Shown: positions 1 to 8,964 of the stretch, in pieces
Numbering within the stretch: the first letter of the stretch is position 1
How the letters are laid out: every line of letters starts with the position of its first letter
Assembly (NCBI GenBank): GCA_964525165.1
Contig: CAZGGG010000004.1
Coordinates: 20,860-84,859 of the forward strand
Source of the DNA: JAWLFI01 sp964525165
Lineage (GTDB): Bacteria > Bacteroidota > Bacteroidia > Chitinophagales > Saprospiraceae
Reading direction: 5' to 3'
DNA length: 64,000 bases
The notes under the pieces: generated by a model
Database searches by the model: none
The model's input: only the letters and a program-made list of their open reading frames with translations
What the model was told of the DNA's origin: nothing
Translations under genes and position numbers: made by a program

Positions 1-1251
1 TATTTGAGGGAGGGTTCTGCGATGGATGAAGAAGCCAAAGAAAGGACGACCTCTGTCTATTTGGTAGACCGCGTCTGTCCCATGCTTCCCGAAAAGCTCT
101 CCAACAACCTTTGTTCCTTGCGGCCGCATGAAGATCGATATGCGTTTTCAGCAGTTTTCACATTCAATAGCCAACACCAGATAGAGAAAAGATGGTTCGG
201 GAAAACCATCATCCATTCCAACCACCGTTTCACCTATGATGACGCTCAACAAGTCATCGATGGCGCGTCCCATGAGTTACAGGAAGAAGTACTTGCCCTG
301 AGGGATGTGGCTCGCAGATTACGCGACTATCGTTATGATCATGGATCCATTTCATTTGAAACCGATGAGGTGCAATTTGAGCTCGACGAGGAAGGCAGAC
401 CGGTAGAGGTATTTGTCAAAGAGCGAAAAGAAGCTCATCTGTTGGTGGAGGATTTGATGTTGTTGGCCAATAAAGAAGTCGCCACTTTCATCATTCAAAA
501 GTCCAAAGAGAAAGGAGAAATTCCATTTGTATATCGCGTTCATGATGTACCGGACCCGGATAAAATCAGTGATTTTAAAGCGATGGCGCAGGAGGTAGGT
601 TTCAATTTTGACACCTCTAATCCCAAAGCCATCACTTCCTCATTCAACAAACTCGTAGAACAGGCACGAAGGGATGAGGCGCTAAAGGTGCTTGAACCTT
701 TAGCTATACGGACTATGGCTAAAGCGGTTTATGATGTCGATAATATAGGGCACTACGGTTTAGGCTTTGACAATTATGCGCATTTCACCTCTCCTATTCG
801 CCGGTATGCAGATGTTTGGGTCCACCGAATTTTACAAGAAAATTTGGGAGACAAAACCCTCAAACGAGAAAAAGGAACGCTCAAAAAACATTGCGCTTAC
901 ATCTCCAAAGTGGAGAGACGTGCGATGGATGCAGAGCGAGAGTCCATCAAGTACAAGCAGACAGAATTCCTGAAAGACAAGGTAGGACAAACCTTGCCAG
1001 GCTACATCAGTGGCATTATTGAAAAAGGAATTTTTGTAGAATTAGAAGGCAGTATGGCCGAGGGATTAGTTCCTTTCTCTAGCTTAAATGAGCCTTTTTC
1101 AGTAGAAACAAGAAAATACAGAGCAACCGGAGAACGCAGCGGCTGGGAGTTAAAAATGGGAAAACGGGTACGCGTAAAAATTCTGGGCACAGATCTGACC
1201 CGCAGGGAGATAGATATGAAGTTGGTCACCTTGGTCGAAGACGAAGAATAG
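1..1251 (+). CDS. rnr: Ribonuclease R, C-terminal part (cut by window start)
   Basis: This is a 3'-to-5' exoribonuclease of the RNB family that degrades structured RNA in the cytoplasm. The frame is open from the first base, so the gene starts outside the window. What is visible is the second half of the RNB catalytic domain, including the MLPEKLSNNLCSL stretch and the HFTSPIRRYADVWVHR motif typical of RNase R/II, then an S1 RNA-binding domain at roughly residues 325-410 (GQTLPGYISGIIEKGIFVEL). The N-terminal cold-shock domains and the first catalytic aspartates lie upstream and cannot be checked. The TTG at base 4 is internal to the domain and is not a real start. Family assignment is secure; RNase R rather than RNase II is inferred from the overall match. 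Confidence 0.93.
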   Translation, partial: YLREGSAMDEEAKERTTSVYLVDRVCPMLPEKLSNNLCSLRPHEDRYAFSAVFTFNSQHQIEKRWFGKTIIHSNHRFTYDDAQQVIDGASHELQEEVLALRDVARRLRDYRYDHGSISFETDEVQFELDEEGRPVEVFVKERKEAHLLVEDLMLLANKEVATFIIQKSKEKGEIPFVYRVHDVPDPDKISDFKAMAQEVGFNFDTSNPKAITSSFNKLVEQARRDEALKVLEPLAIRTMAKAVYDVDNIGHYGLGFDNYAHFTSPIRRYADVWVHRILQENLGDKTLKREKGTLKKHCAYISKVERRAMDAERESIKYKQTEFLKDKVGQTLPGYISGIIEKGIFVELEGSMAEGLVPFSSLNEPFSVETRKYRATGERSGWELKMGKRVRVKILGTDLTRREIDMKLVTLVEDEE

Positions 1252-1308
1252 TCTTTTTCTGTGGGAATTTGAATTTTCTCTTACTTTAGGGGAAAGCAAA
1301 TTCAGACT

Positions 1309-2706
1309 ATGGAACCTTTATTTACGAATGATGCTGTTATTCTTGGATTGTTGCTGATTGTATTAGCTGCCATCTTTTACACTTCATCCATTAAAAAAGG
1401 GTTTTGGGCCAAGTTTTACACCTATGTACCGGCGCTTTTGTTGTGCTATTTTGTGCCTGCACTCTTAAATTGGCCCTTAGGCTGGATTGCTCCCCATTGG
1501 TATGATGCAGGTCTTTTAGACGCCTTACGGCAAATGAATGTTCAGCTTCCTTCGGATATCCTATCGATGAGTTATGATCAAGTCAACTCTTGGTTAGATG
1601 AGCAGGGACTGCAAAAAACTGATTTTTCAGCTTACGCGCATCACTCCCATCTTTATTTCATGGCTTCCCGTTACTTGCTTCCGGCGGCCTTGATTCTTTT
1701 ATGCTTGGGGATTGATTTCAAAGGATTTATCAACTTGGGGCCTAAGGCCATTATTATGTTTTTTGCTGCCACAGCCGGGATTATTCTTGGAGGGCCTATT
1801 GCTCTGTACCTGATTATAGAATTCGCTCCCGGACTCATAGACAACAGTAGTCCGGACGAAGTTTGGAGAGGCTTGTCTACTGTGGCAGGTTCTTGGATTG
1901 GCGGAGGGGCTAACCAGACGGCCATGAAAGAGATTTACGAGGTAAGCGATCGGATATTTGCCTCTATGATTGTCGTGGATGTGGTGGTGGCCAATATTTG
2001 GATGGCATTTTTATTGTATGGGGCCAATGTCGCCGAAAAGGTAGATCGATGGTTGAAAGCAGATACCTCCGCTATTGAATCCTTAAAAAAGAAGGTAGAA
2101 GACTATCAAGACAGTATTAAAGTGAATCCAAGTACGACTCAGCTATTTGTACTCTTTGGAGTGGGATTTGGAGGAGTCGCTTTGGCCCATTGGGGAGCAG
2201 ATGTTATCACCCCTTTTATCAGTCAATGGACAGAGCAATTAGATAGCTTGAGATTAAATTCTCTGATGTCCGGATTTTTCTGGCTGATTGTCATTTCTAC
2301 TACAGTGGGGCTGGTGATCTCCTTTACCCGTTATCGATCGATTGAAGGGTATGGCGCCTCCAAATTTGGGTCCATTTTCATTTATATTTTGGTGGCGACG
2401 ATAGGGATGAAGATGAACCTAGGAGACGTCTTTAGTAATTTAGGTCTGTTTGCGATTGGGATCATATGGATGTTGGTACATGTGCTGATCTTGTTGGTAG
2501 TGGGGAAACTCATCAAGGCACCCTTGTTTTATGTTGCTGTAGGAAGTCAGGCCAATGTCGGTGGTGCAGCTTCGGCTCCGATTGTTGCTTCAGCCTTTTC
2601 CCCTACCCTTGCGCCTGTGGGTGTGCTTATGGCGGTACTCGGCTATGCCATGGGGACCTATGGGGCCATCATCTGTGCGATGCTCATGCAATCCATCGCC
2701 ACCTAA
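1309..2706 (+). CDS. DUF819 family integral membrane protein
   Basis: A 465-residue, very hydrophobic protein with about ten to twelve predicted membrane segments, starting with a helix at residues 10-26. Two glycine-rich stretches stand out: GGGANQTAMKEIYEV near residue 200 and GSQANVGGAASAPIVASAF near residue 415, the latter a typical feature of the DUF819 (YjcL-like) family. The repeated glycine-rich motif in two halves suggests a transporter-like inverted fold, but no substrate is known for the family and none can be read here. It follows rnr by 57 bases; a TACTTTAG box at 1282-1289 is one mismatch from the Bacteroidota -7 consensus and may give it its own promoter. Confidence 0.85.
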   Translation: MEPLFTNDAVILGLLLIVLAAIFYTSSIKKGFWAKFYTYVPALLLCYFVPALLNWPLGWIAPHWYDAGLLDALRQMNVQLPSDILSMSYDQVNSWLDEQGLQKTDFSAYAHHSHLYFMASRYLLPAALILLCLGIDFKGFINLGPKAIIMFFAATAGIILGGPIALYLIIEFAPGLIDNSSPDEVWRGLSTVAGSWIGGGANQTAMKEIYEVSDRIFASMIVVDVVVANIWMAFLLYGANVAEKVDRWLKADTSAIESLKKKVEDYQDSIKVNPSTTQLFVLFGVGFGGVALAHWGADVITPFISQWTEQLDSLRLNSLMSGFFWLIVISTTVGLVISFTRYRSIEGYGASKFGSIFIYILVATIGMKMNLGDVFSNLGLFAIGIIWMLVHVLILLVVGKLIKAPLFYVAVGSQANVGGAASAPIVASAFSPTLAPVGVLMAVLGYAMGTYGAIICAMLMQSIAT

Positions 2707-2738
2707 GCCCAAGAAGTCCATGCTCTCGGCTTTTTTTT
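2705..2738 (+). terminator. Probable intrinsic terminator after the DUF819 gene
   Basis: An imperfect stem (AAGCC ... GGCTT with a further AGA/TCT pairing) begins in the stop codon region and is followed by eight T residues at 2731-2738. It directly abuts the next promoter box at 2740, so end and start of two transcription units are packed together. The stem is interrupted, hence the moderate confidence. Confidence 0.45.
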
Positions 2739-2739
2739 G

Positions 2740-2747
2740 TATTTTTG
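2740..2747 (+). promoter_or_regulatory. Bacteroidota -7 box for the GT5-like gene
   Basis: TATTTTTG followed by C matches the Bacteroidota sigma-ABfr -7 consensus TAnnTTTG exactly. It lies 35 bases before the ATG at 2782, which leaves a leader of roughly 29 bases. No clear -33 TTTG is seen at the expected 19-base distance. Confidence 0.5.
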
Positions 2748-2781
2748 CATTCCGTTTCACAAAACAGAGTGCAAAATATAT

Positions 2782-3615
2782 ATGGGCAAGAAGAAGATTT
2801 TATATATCACTCAGGAAATGAAGCCCTACACGGATCTTTCCTTTATTTCTGATATCGCAAGAAAATTACCAGATGCCGCACAGAGTGGCGGTTATGAGGT
2901 AAGAATTTTGATGCCAAAGTTTGGAACCATCAATGAGCGGCGACATAGATTACACGAAGTGGTTCGTTTGTCGGGTATGAATATCATCGTAGATGATGAA
3001 GATTATCCATTGATCATTAAGGTTGCAAGTTTGCCGGGTGCAAGAATGCAAGTGTACTTTTTAGATAATGAAGAGTTTTTCAAGCGTAAGCGGATCTTCA
3101 CCGATGCAGATGAAAAAGCATTTGAAGACAATCCGGAGCGTATGATATTTTTCTGTCGTGGCGTCATTGAAACCTTAAAGAAATTTGGATGGCCGCCTGA
3201 TATCATTCACATACATGGATGGATGACGAGTTTGATCCCGGCATATATCAAAGAAGCATATAAAGCAGAGCCTATTTTTAAGCAATCCAAGATTGTGTAC
3301 TCGGCTTATGGCGAAATGCCTCCTGCTTCCTTTGATGAAGAGTTTTTGGAAAAAGCTTTGATCCATAATTTAGAGGATGATGAGCTGGAAGCTTTTGAGC
3401 ATGAGGGAAATATTGATTTCCATAGAGGAGCCTTGGCTCACGTGGACGGAATGATTATTGGCAGCGCTGATATCGATCCGGGCGTTAATGAAGAGGCAAA
3501 AGATAAAGAAGTTCCTATTCTCGAATACCAGGAAGGAGATGACTTCGTTAATGCTCATATCGACTTTTACAACAGTCTGGTAGAGGAGGAAGAGGAAACC
3601 GAGGAAGAATCTTAG
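2782..3615 (+). CDS. Orphan glycogen/starch synthase N-domain-like protein
   Basis: This 277-residue protein resembles only the N-terminal Rossmann domain of GT5 glycogen/starch synthases (KKILYITQEMKPY at residues 3-15, EVRILMPKFG near residue 43, IIHIHGWMTSLIPAY near residue 145). The C-terminal nucleotide-sugar-binding domain is absent, and the KTGGL-type ADP-glucose loop is replaced by TDLSFISD. Catalytic glycogen synthesis is therefore unlikely. Such single-domain proteins are common in Bacteroidota, often labelled glycogen synthase. The ATG at 2782 is preferred over the upstream TTG at 2737 because the fold starts there and a perfect -7 box lies between them. The acidic C-tail (EEEEETEEES) is notable. 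It precedes a DUF4270 lipoprotein and glmS, an order I recall as frequent in the phylum. Confidence 0.8.
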   Translation: MGKKKILYITQEMKPYTDLSFISDIARKLPDAAQSGGYEVRILMPKFGTINERRHRLHEVVRLSGMNIIVDDEDYPLIIKVASLPGARMQVYFLDNEEFFKRKRIFTDADEKAFEDNPERMIFFCRGVIETLKKFGWPPDIIHIHGWMTSLIPAYIKEAYKAEPIFKQSKIVYSAYGEMPPASFDEEFLEKALIHNLEDDELEAFEHEGNIDFHRGALAHVDGMIIGSADIDPGVNEEAKDKEVPILEYQEGDDFVNAHIDFYNSLVEEEEETEEES

Positions 3616-3628
3616 AAACAAAGAGTTC

Positions 3629-4993
3629 ATGAGAAAATATTTGGCCGCTTTGCTGATCGTTTCAGCAAGTTTGTATATGTGTACCAAACCGACTACACTA
3701 GGTACAGATTTCATCGGCAATGATTTAATTGATATAGAGCAATTAGACACCTTTACTGTAAGGGCACGAACGATAGAAGCAGAACCGATCATCATCTATG
3801 ACTCTGTACCTGCTTTAAGCAGATACCTATGTGGAAATTTACAGGATCCTATTTTTGGAAATTCAAGCTCTGAAATTTTTGGCCAGCTAAGGATGATCAA
3901 TCTGGGACGTGACTTTGGGGTTTCGACCCCCGACTCCATTGTGTTGAGTTTTGGGTACGATTCAACCAGTTTTGCAGGCAACTTTGCAGAGGAACAAATT
4001 GATGTAGAGGTTTACAGGGTTACGGAGGAGATGATCAGAGATGAGCGCTATCGCTCTAATCGTCGCTTCGCCACAGAAATGATGCCTCTGGGAAGCAAAA
4101 CCGGCTTTATCCCAAATTTTTCTGATAATGTAACCGTGATTGAAGAAAATCCGGAAGGGAACTTAGACACATTGACCTTACAGCCTCAGCTGAGGATTCC
4201 GCTAGACATATCTCTGGCAGAAGAAATCATGGCTTATGACAGTACGACCCTGTCTACCAACACAAATTTTACGGATGCTTTTAAAGGCATCAATGTGAGA
4301 GTGAACTCTCAAAATAGTATGATGGCATTAGACCTGTTGAACGGGAATGCTACGCGCTTAACGCTGTATTATAAAAGAGGAGATACGACTGCCGTACAAT
4401 TCACCTTAGGATTTACCAGCAATAGTCCAATTACTTGTGCCTTTGAGCATGATTACACAGGTACTTCCCTATCTCAAACATTTAATGATTCTGTTTTTGG
4501 TGATTCGCTTCTGTATGCTCAAGGAATGTCCGGTGCTGAAATTGAATTGGACTTCCCTTTCATAGATACCTTAGAAGACGAGGTCATCAACTATGCCGCT
4601 TTGACCTTCACGATAGCGCAGAACATTCCTGACAACGATACTATATTGTATCCCCCCATCGAGCAAGTTACCGGCACCTATTTGAATGAGGATGGAGAAG
4701 TACAACTATGCCGAGACGCCTTTCTTACTGAATTGAGAGATAGTCGTTTGGCTTTTGTAGCGGATGCATTCGGTGGTTTTGTAGAAAACACAATGACGGA
4801 AGATGGACAGTTGATCCAGCAATACACTATCACTTTGACCAATCATATCAGAGGTATCATCGATGGTGATTTCCCGGAACGTTTAAGAATCCGTCCAAGA
4901 CTTAAAAACGTAAAAGCGGATAGAAGCATTGTTTATGGGCCGGGACATTCGAAACATCCTATGATCCTAAAGATGATCTTATCTAGTCAATAA
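3629..4993 (+). CDS. DUF4270 family lipoprotein
   Basis: A 454-residue exported protein. The N-terminus is a short signal peptide ending in a lipobox-like SLYMC, so lipidation at Cys18 is likely. The following sequence (LGTDFIGNDLIDIEQLDTFTVRARTI, broken over the first strands) is characteristic of DUF4270, a Bacteroidota family of surface or periplasmic beta-rich proteins without an assigned function. The body is rich in beta-forming and acidic residues, with no recognised catalytic motif. It follows the GT5-like gene by 13 bases and precedes glmS by 17, so the three are probably co-transcribed. The link to glmS hints at envelope polysaccharide work, but that is inference from position only. 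Confidence 0.85.
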   Translation: MRKYLAALLIVSASLYMCTKPTTLGTDFIGNDLIDIEQLDTFTVRARTIEAEPIIIYDSVPALSRYLCGNLQDPIFGNSSSEIFGQLRMINLGRDFGVSTPDSIVLSFGYDSTSFAGNFAEEQIDVEVYRVTEEMIRDERYRSNRRFATEMMPLGSKTGFIPNFSDNVTVIEENPEGNLDTLTLQPQLRIPLDISLAEEIMAYDSTTLSTNTNFTDAFKGINVRVNSQNSMMALDLLNGNATRLTLYYKRGDTTAVQFTLGFTSNSPITCAFEHDYTGTSLSQTFNDSVFGDSLLYAQGMSGAEIELDFPFIDTLEDEVINYAALTFTIAQNIPDNDTILYPPIEQVTGTYLNEDGEVQLCRDAFLTELRDSRLAFVADAFGGFVENTMTEDGQLIQQYTITLTNHIRGIIDGDFPERLRIRPRLKNVKADRSIVYGPGHSKHPMILKMILSSQ

Positions 4994-5010
4994 TTAATAC
5001 CCCCCTAATT

Positions 5011-6849
5011 ATGTGCGGAATTGTAGCATACATTGGCGAAAAGGACGCCTACCCTTTCCTGATTAACGGCCTTAGAAGGCTTGAATACAGAGGTTATGAC
5101 AGTGCAGGCGTTGCCTTGATGAATCATGGCCTGAAAATTTACAAGAAGGAAGGAAAAGTTCAGGAACTAGAGCAGTTCGTCGTAGACAAAGACATCAGCG
5201 GTACGACCGGTATTGGTCACACAAGATGGGCCACACATGGAAAGCCTTCTGATATCAATGCCCACCCTCATCGATCAGAAGGTCAAAGACTTGCTCTTGT
5301 CCATAATGGAATTATCGAGAACCACCAATCCATCAAAGAAGCCTTAATGAGATTAGGGCACACATTTGAGAGCGAAACAGATACGGAAGTATTGGTTCAC
5401 CTGATCTCTGAGTATCAGGAGAAAGATCAATTGCCTTTAGCAGAAGCGGTGCGCCAGGCCCTCCATGTGGTTCAAGGTGCGTATGCCATTGTCGTCATGG
5501 ACAGAGAAAATCCGGATACTTTAGTGGCGGCCAGAAAAGCCTCTCCTTTGGTGTTGGGTGTGGGTAAAGGCGAATTCCTGATTGCTTCCGATGCCACCCC
5601 TTTGGTTGGGTTTACCAATCAAGTCATCTATTTAGGAGAAGAAGAAGTGTGTGAAGCACATAGGGACGGATCCTACAAGATCTATTCCTTAGATAAAGAA
5701 ACCAAAGATCACCCTGTTCATCAATTAGAACTGGAAATTGAGGAGTTAGAAAAAGGAGGCTATGATCATTTCATGCTGAAGGAGATTTTTCAGCAACCTG
5801 AAACCATTGCCGACTGCATGAGAGGTCGATTGAATGCAAATGAAGGCTGGGTGCGTTTGGGCGGCGTGGAAGAACACGCCAGCAGAATTGCCAAAGCCAA
5901 TCGCTTACTCATTTTAGGATGCGGAACTTCCTGGCATGCCGGGATGATTGGAGAGTATTTATTTGAAGAACTCGCCAGAATTCCTACCGAAGTTGAGTAT
6001 GCTTCGGAATTCAGATATCGAAATCCTATCATCAACGAAAATGATGTTGTAATTGCCCTATCGCAATCAGGGGAGACGGCAGATACCCTAGCCGCTTTGG
6101 AACTCGCTGACAGCCGTGGTGCCTTAACTTATGGTGTCGTCAATGTAGTAGGCTCTTCCATAGCTCGCTTGACAGATGCAGGTTCTTATATACATGCAGG
6201 GCCGGAGATTGGCGTTGCCTCCACGAAGGCATTTACAGGTCAATTGACCTTGTTGACCATGATGGCTCTGAGCCTTGGCCACAAAAGAGGTAAAATCTCC
6301 CACTCTGAATATTTCAAGTTGTTGACCGATCTGGAAGCAGTTCCACAAAAGGTTCAAAAGGTGCTTGAGAAAGCCGAACATATCAAATATATCGCGAAGG
6401 AGATCTACCAGGCGTCAAATGCCCTTTATTTGGGTAGAGGGGCGAATTTCCCTGTCGCCTTGGAGGGAGCCTTGAAATTGAAAGAAATTTCCTACATTCA
6501 CGCTGAAGGATATCCGGCAGCAGAAATGAAACACGGGCCCATCGCCCTGATCGATGAAAACATGCCGGTCATCGTGATTGCCACCAATCAAAGTGCTTAC
6601 GATAAAATTTCCAGCAATGTTCAGGAAGTAAAAGCCCGTAAAGGAAGGGTCATTGCGATCATTCGCGAAGGAGATGAAGAAATCAGATCGATGGCAGATT
6701 ATAGCATAGAAGTTCCACATATTGAGGAACCTCTTGCGCCTTTAATTAGTGTAATCCCCCTTCAATTGTTATCCTATTATATCGCTGTACTCAGAGATTG
6801 TAATGTGGATCAACCTAGAAATTTAGCAAAATCAGTAACAGTAGAATAG
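5011..6849 (+). CDS. glmS: Glutamine--fructose-6-phosphate aminotransferase (isomerizing)
   Basis: GlmS makes glucosamine-6-phosphate from fructose-6-phosphate and glutamine, the first step towards UDP-GlcNAc for peptidoglycan and lipopolysaccharide. The 612-residue length is normal. The start MCGIVAYIG places the nucleophile Cys2 at the N-terminus of the glutaminase domain after methionine removal; GHTRWATHG and the HNGIIENH loop follow. Two SIS sugar-binding domains come next (CGTSWHAG near residue 310 and SQSGETADT near residue 351; second domain about 455-600). The C-terminus DQPRNLAKSVTVE is the conserved end of the family. No glmS-type ribozyme is seen in the 17-base upstream spacer. 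It shares a transcription unit with the upstream DUF4270 gene and downstream DUF4290 gene. Confidence 0.97.
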   Translation: MCGIVAYIGEKDAYPFLINGLRRLEYRGYDSAGVALMNHGLKIYKKEGKVQELEQFVVDKDISGTTGIGHTRWATHGKPSDINAHPHRSEGQRLALVHNGIIENHQSIKEALMRLGHTFESETDTEVLVHLISEYQEKDQLPLAEAVRQALHVVQGAYAIVVMDRENPDTLVAARKASPLVLGVGKGEFLIASDATPLVGFTNQVIYLGEEEVCEAHRDGSYKIYSLDKETKDHPVHQLELEIEELEKGGYDHFMLKEIFQQPETIADCMRGRLNANEGWVRLGGVEEHASRIAKANRLLILGCGTSWHAGMIGEYLFEELARIPTEVEYASEFRYRNPIINENDVVIALSQSGETADTLAALELADSRGALTYGVVNVVGSSIARLTDAGSYIHAGPEIGVASTKAFTGQLTLLTMMALSLGHKRGKISHSEYFKLLTDLEAVPQKVQKVLEKAEHIKYIAKEIYQASNALYLGRGANFPVALEGALKLKEISYIHAEGYPAAEMKHGPIALIDENMPVIVIATNQSAYDKISSNVQEVKARKGRVIAIIREGDEEIRSMADYSIEVPHIEEPLAPLISVIPLQLLSYYIAVLRDCNVDQPRNLAKSVTVE

Positions 6850-6858
6850 CAATTATTC

Positions 6859-7503
6859 ATGGCATTAGCATTAGAATACAATTCGAAAAGAGATAGATTG
6901 ATCATTCCTGAATATGGGAGACATATTCAGAACTTGATTCAATTCGCCACCACGATAGAAGACAAAGAAGAGCGACAGGCCTTTACCGCCTATGTGGTCA
7001 AGCTCATGGAGCAAGTCAATCCGAATACAGACACCGGAGACGATCTGAGAGAAAAACTCTGGAAACATGCAGTCGTCATTTCAGATTACAAACTGGACGT
7101 CACCATGCCCAGTGGTAAGCCCATAGAAAAAGAGGACGCCTTCAAACGCCCTGCTGCCTTAGAATACCCTCAAAAGAATCCCAGACAGCGACACTATGGA
7201 GCGAATATCCTGTCCATGATCGAAAAGGCGGGAGCTATGGAAGACGAAGAAAAGCGACTGGAATTTGCCAAAGTGATTGGGTCGTACATGAAAATGGCTT
7301 ACCAAAACTGGCACAAAGAACACTACGCTTCTGATGAAATGATCAAGGAAGACCTAAAACGACTGTCCAAAGGCAAGTTGGAACTAGAGAATGACGATAG
7401 TTTGGACTACTTAAAACACGCAAGAAATTCAGGCTCCCACAAAGGGAGATCCAGAAAAAAAGGCGGCCGCAGAAGATCCGGCCGATCCCGAAAAAGAAGA
7501 TAA
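6859..7503 (+). CDS. DUF4290 family protein
   Basis: A 214-residue cytoplasmic protein with no signal or membrane segment. The opening MALALEYNSKRDRLIIPEYG and the internal RQRHYGANILSMIEKA are hallmarks of DUF4290, a Bacteroidota family of unknown function. The C-terminal 22 residues are extremely basic (runs of KGR, RKK, GRR, SRKRR), suggesting nucleic-acid or ribosome contact; that is inference from composition. It starts 9 bases after glmS and a strong terminator follows. murA comes next; I recall DUF4290 and murA as frequent neighbours in the phylum, which would suggest a role near cell-wall precursor synthesis. Confidence 0.85.
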   Translation: MALALEYNSKRDRLIIPEYGRHIQNLIQFATTIEDKEERQAFTAYVVKLMEQVNPNTDTGDDLREKLWKHAVVISDYKLDVTMPSGKPIEKEDAFKRPAALEYPQKNPRQRHYGANILSMIEKAGAMEDEEKRLEFAKVIGSYMKMAYQNWHKEHYASDEMIKEDLKRLSKGKLELENDDSLDYLKHARNSGSHKGRSRKKGGRRRSGRSRKRR

Positions 7504-7531
7504 AAAGTATTCAGATTCAAAGATTTTTTCA

Positions 7532-7565
7532 AAGCGGAGCCCAGACAATGGCCTCCGCTTTTTTA
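7532..7565 (+). terminator. Intrinsic terminator after DUF4290
   Basis: The 8-bp stem AAGCGGAG / CTCCGCTT with a 13-base loop is followed by a T-rich run (TTTTTTATT). It ends the GT5-like/DUF4270/glmS/DUF4290 unit and separates it from murA, which has its own promoter box. Confidence 0.85.
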
Positions 7566-7614
7566 TTAATAGCTGCTTTACATTTCACACTGCTCATATG
7601 ATAAATATTTATTA

Positions 7615-7622
7615 TATATTTG
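7615..7622 (+). promoter_or_regulatory. Bacteroidota -7 box for murA
   Basis: TATATTTG matches TAnnTTTG exactly and lies 25 bases before the murA ATG, just downstream of the terminator at 7532-7565. No convincing -33 element is seen. Confidence 0.5.
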
Positions 7623-7647
7623 AACAAATCATCTTATCCACAGCATT

Positions 7648-8964
7648 ATGAGTACAGCATTTTTTGAAGTAGAAGGAGGACATCAATTAAAGGGAACACT
7701 TCAGCCACAGGGCGCTAAAAATGAGGCGCTGCAGATACTTTGTGCTGTGCTCTTAACCTCAGAAAAGGTGCGCATTGAAAATGTGCCGAACATCTTAGAT
7801 GTAAACCGTTTGATCGACTTGTTGAAAGGTTTAGGGGTGCATGTGGAAGCCATCGATGAAAACACCTATGAATTTGAAGCCACGGATGTGGACTTAGATT
7901 ATATGAGCAGCCCGGAATATCGAAAAGACGCCAGGAAAATTCGAGGTTCCGTCATGCTTCTAGGGCCTCTTTTAGCTCGTTACCGAAAAGCCTATCTGCC
8001 CAAACCGGGAGGGGATAAAATTGGCAGAAGGCGACTGGATACTCACTTTTTAGGATTTGAAAAGTTGGGGGCCAGTTTTGAATACGACAGTGAACGGAAA
8101 GCTTATTTTATAGAGGGCAAAAACCTAAAAGGTGGCTATATGCTCATGGATGAGATCTCCGTCACCGGAACGGCCAATGTCGTCATGGCCGCTGTTCTGG
8201 CAGAAGGAACCACTCAAATCTACAATGCCGCCTGTGAGCCTTACGTGCAGCAACTCTGCAAAATGTTGAACCGCATGGGCGCTAAAATCTCAGGCATCGG
8301 CTCTAATTTGCTGACCATTGAAGGAGTGAGTTCACTTTCAGGAACCACCCACCGGATCTTACCGGATATGATTGAAATCGGATCTTTCATCGGTCTGGCA
8401 GCCATGACACAATCCGACATTCTCATCCCGAATGCAGCCGTTCAGGAACTGGGCAATATTCTTCCGGTATTTCGAAGATTAGGGATAGAGATGAATATCG
8501 AGGGAGACAATATTCATGTGCCGGAGCAAGAGCTCTATGAGATTCAAACCTTTATCGATGGTTCGATCATGACCATTTACGATTCGCCCTGGCCCGGATT
8601 CACGCCTGATTTATTGAGCATCATTCTGGTTGTTGCCACTCAAGCGAAAGGGAGTGTTTTGATCCACCAGAAAATGTTTGAAAGCCGCCTATTTTTCGTG
8701 GATAAATTGATCGATATGGGGGCTCAGATCATTCTTTGTGATCCACACCGCGCCACGGTAATCGGGCTGGAACGTCGTTTCCCGTTAAGGGGTATCGAAA
8801 TGAGTTCATCGGATATTCGTGCCGGTGTTTCGCTTTTGATTGCTGCCCTTTCGGCAAAAGGAAGCAGTAAAATCTTCAACATTCACCAAATCGACAGAGG
8901 GTATCAAAATATTGATGGCCGTCTGAATGCCATCGGAGCGCATATTGAAAGAAAATTTGAGTAA
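7648..8964 (+). CDS. murA: UDP-N-acetylglucosamine 1-carboxyvinyltransferase with Asp at the active-site Cys position
   Basis: MurA transfers enolpyruvate from PEP to UDP-GlcNAc, the first committed step of peptidoglycan synthesis. The 438-residue length is slightly above the usual 420. The N-terminal GAKNEALQILCAVLL motif holds the conserved Lys-Asn pair of the EPSP-synthase fold. In the mobile catalytic loop PKPGGDKIGRRRLDTHF, residue 123 (codon 8014-8016) is Asp where Escherichia coli MurA has Cys115. Cys115-to-Asp is known in MurA of Mycobacterium and Chlamydia and makes the enzyme insensitive to fosfomycin, so intrinsic resistance is expected. The C-terminal DIRAGVSLLIAALSA segment is normal. 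The stop abuts, with no spacer, the stop of the convergent polyprenyl synthase gene. Confidence 0.96.
   Translation: MSTAFFEVEGGHQLKGTLQPQGAKNEALQILCAVLLTSEKVRIENVPNILDVNRLIDLLKGLGVHVEAIDENTYEFEATDVDLDYMSSPEYRKDARKIRGSVMLLGPLLARYRKAYLPKPGGDKIGRRRLDTHFLGFEKLGASFEYDSERKAYFIEGKNLKGGYMLMDEISVTGTANVVMAAVLAEGTTQIYNAACEPYVQQLCKMLNRMGAKISGIGSNLLTIEGVSSLSGTTHRILPDMIEIGSFIGLAAMTQSDILIPNAAVQELGNILPVFRRLGIEMNIEGDNIHVPEQELYEIQTFIDGSIMTIYDSPWPGFTPDLLSIILVVATQAKGSVLIHQKMFESRLFFVDKLIDMGAQIILCDPHRATVIGLERRFPLRGIEMSSSDIRAGVSLLIAALSAKGSSKIFNIHQIDRGYQNIDGRLNAIGAHIERKFE

Noticed and set aside
4994..5010. glmS ribozyme upstream of glmS
   Set aside because: Only 17 bases separate it from the DUF4270 stop, far too short, and no conserved core is present.
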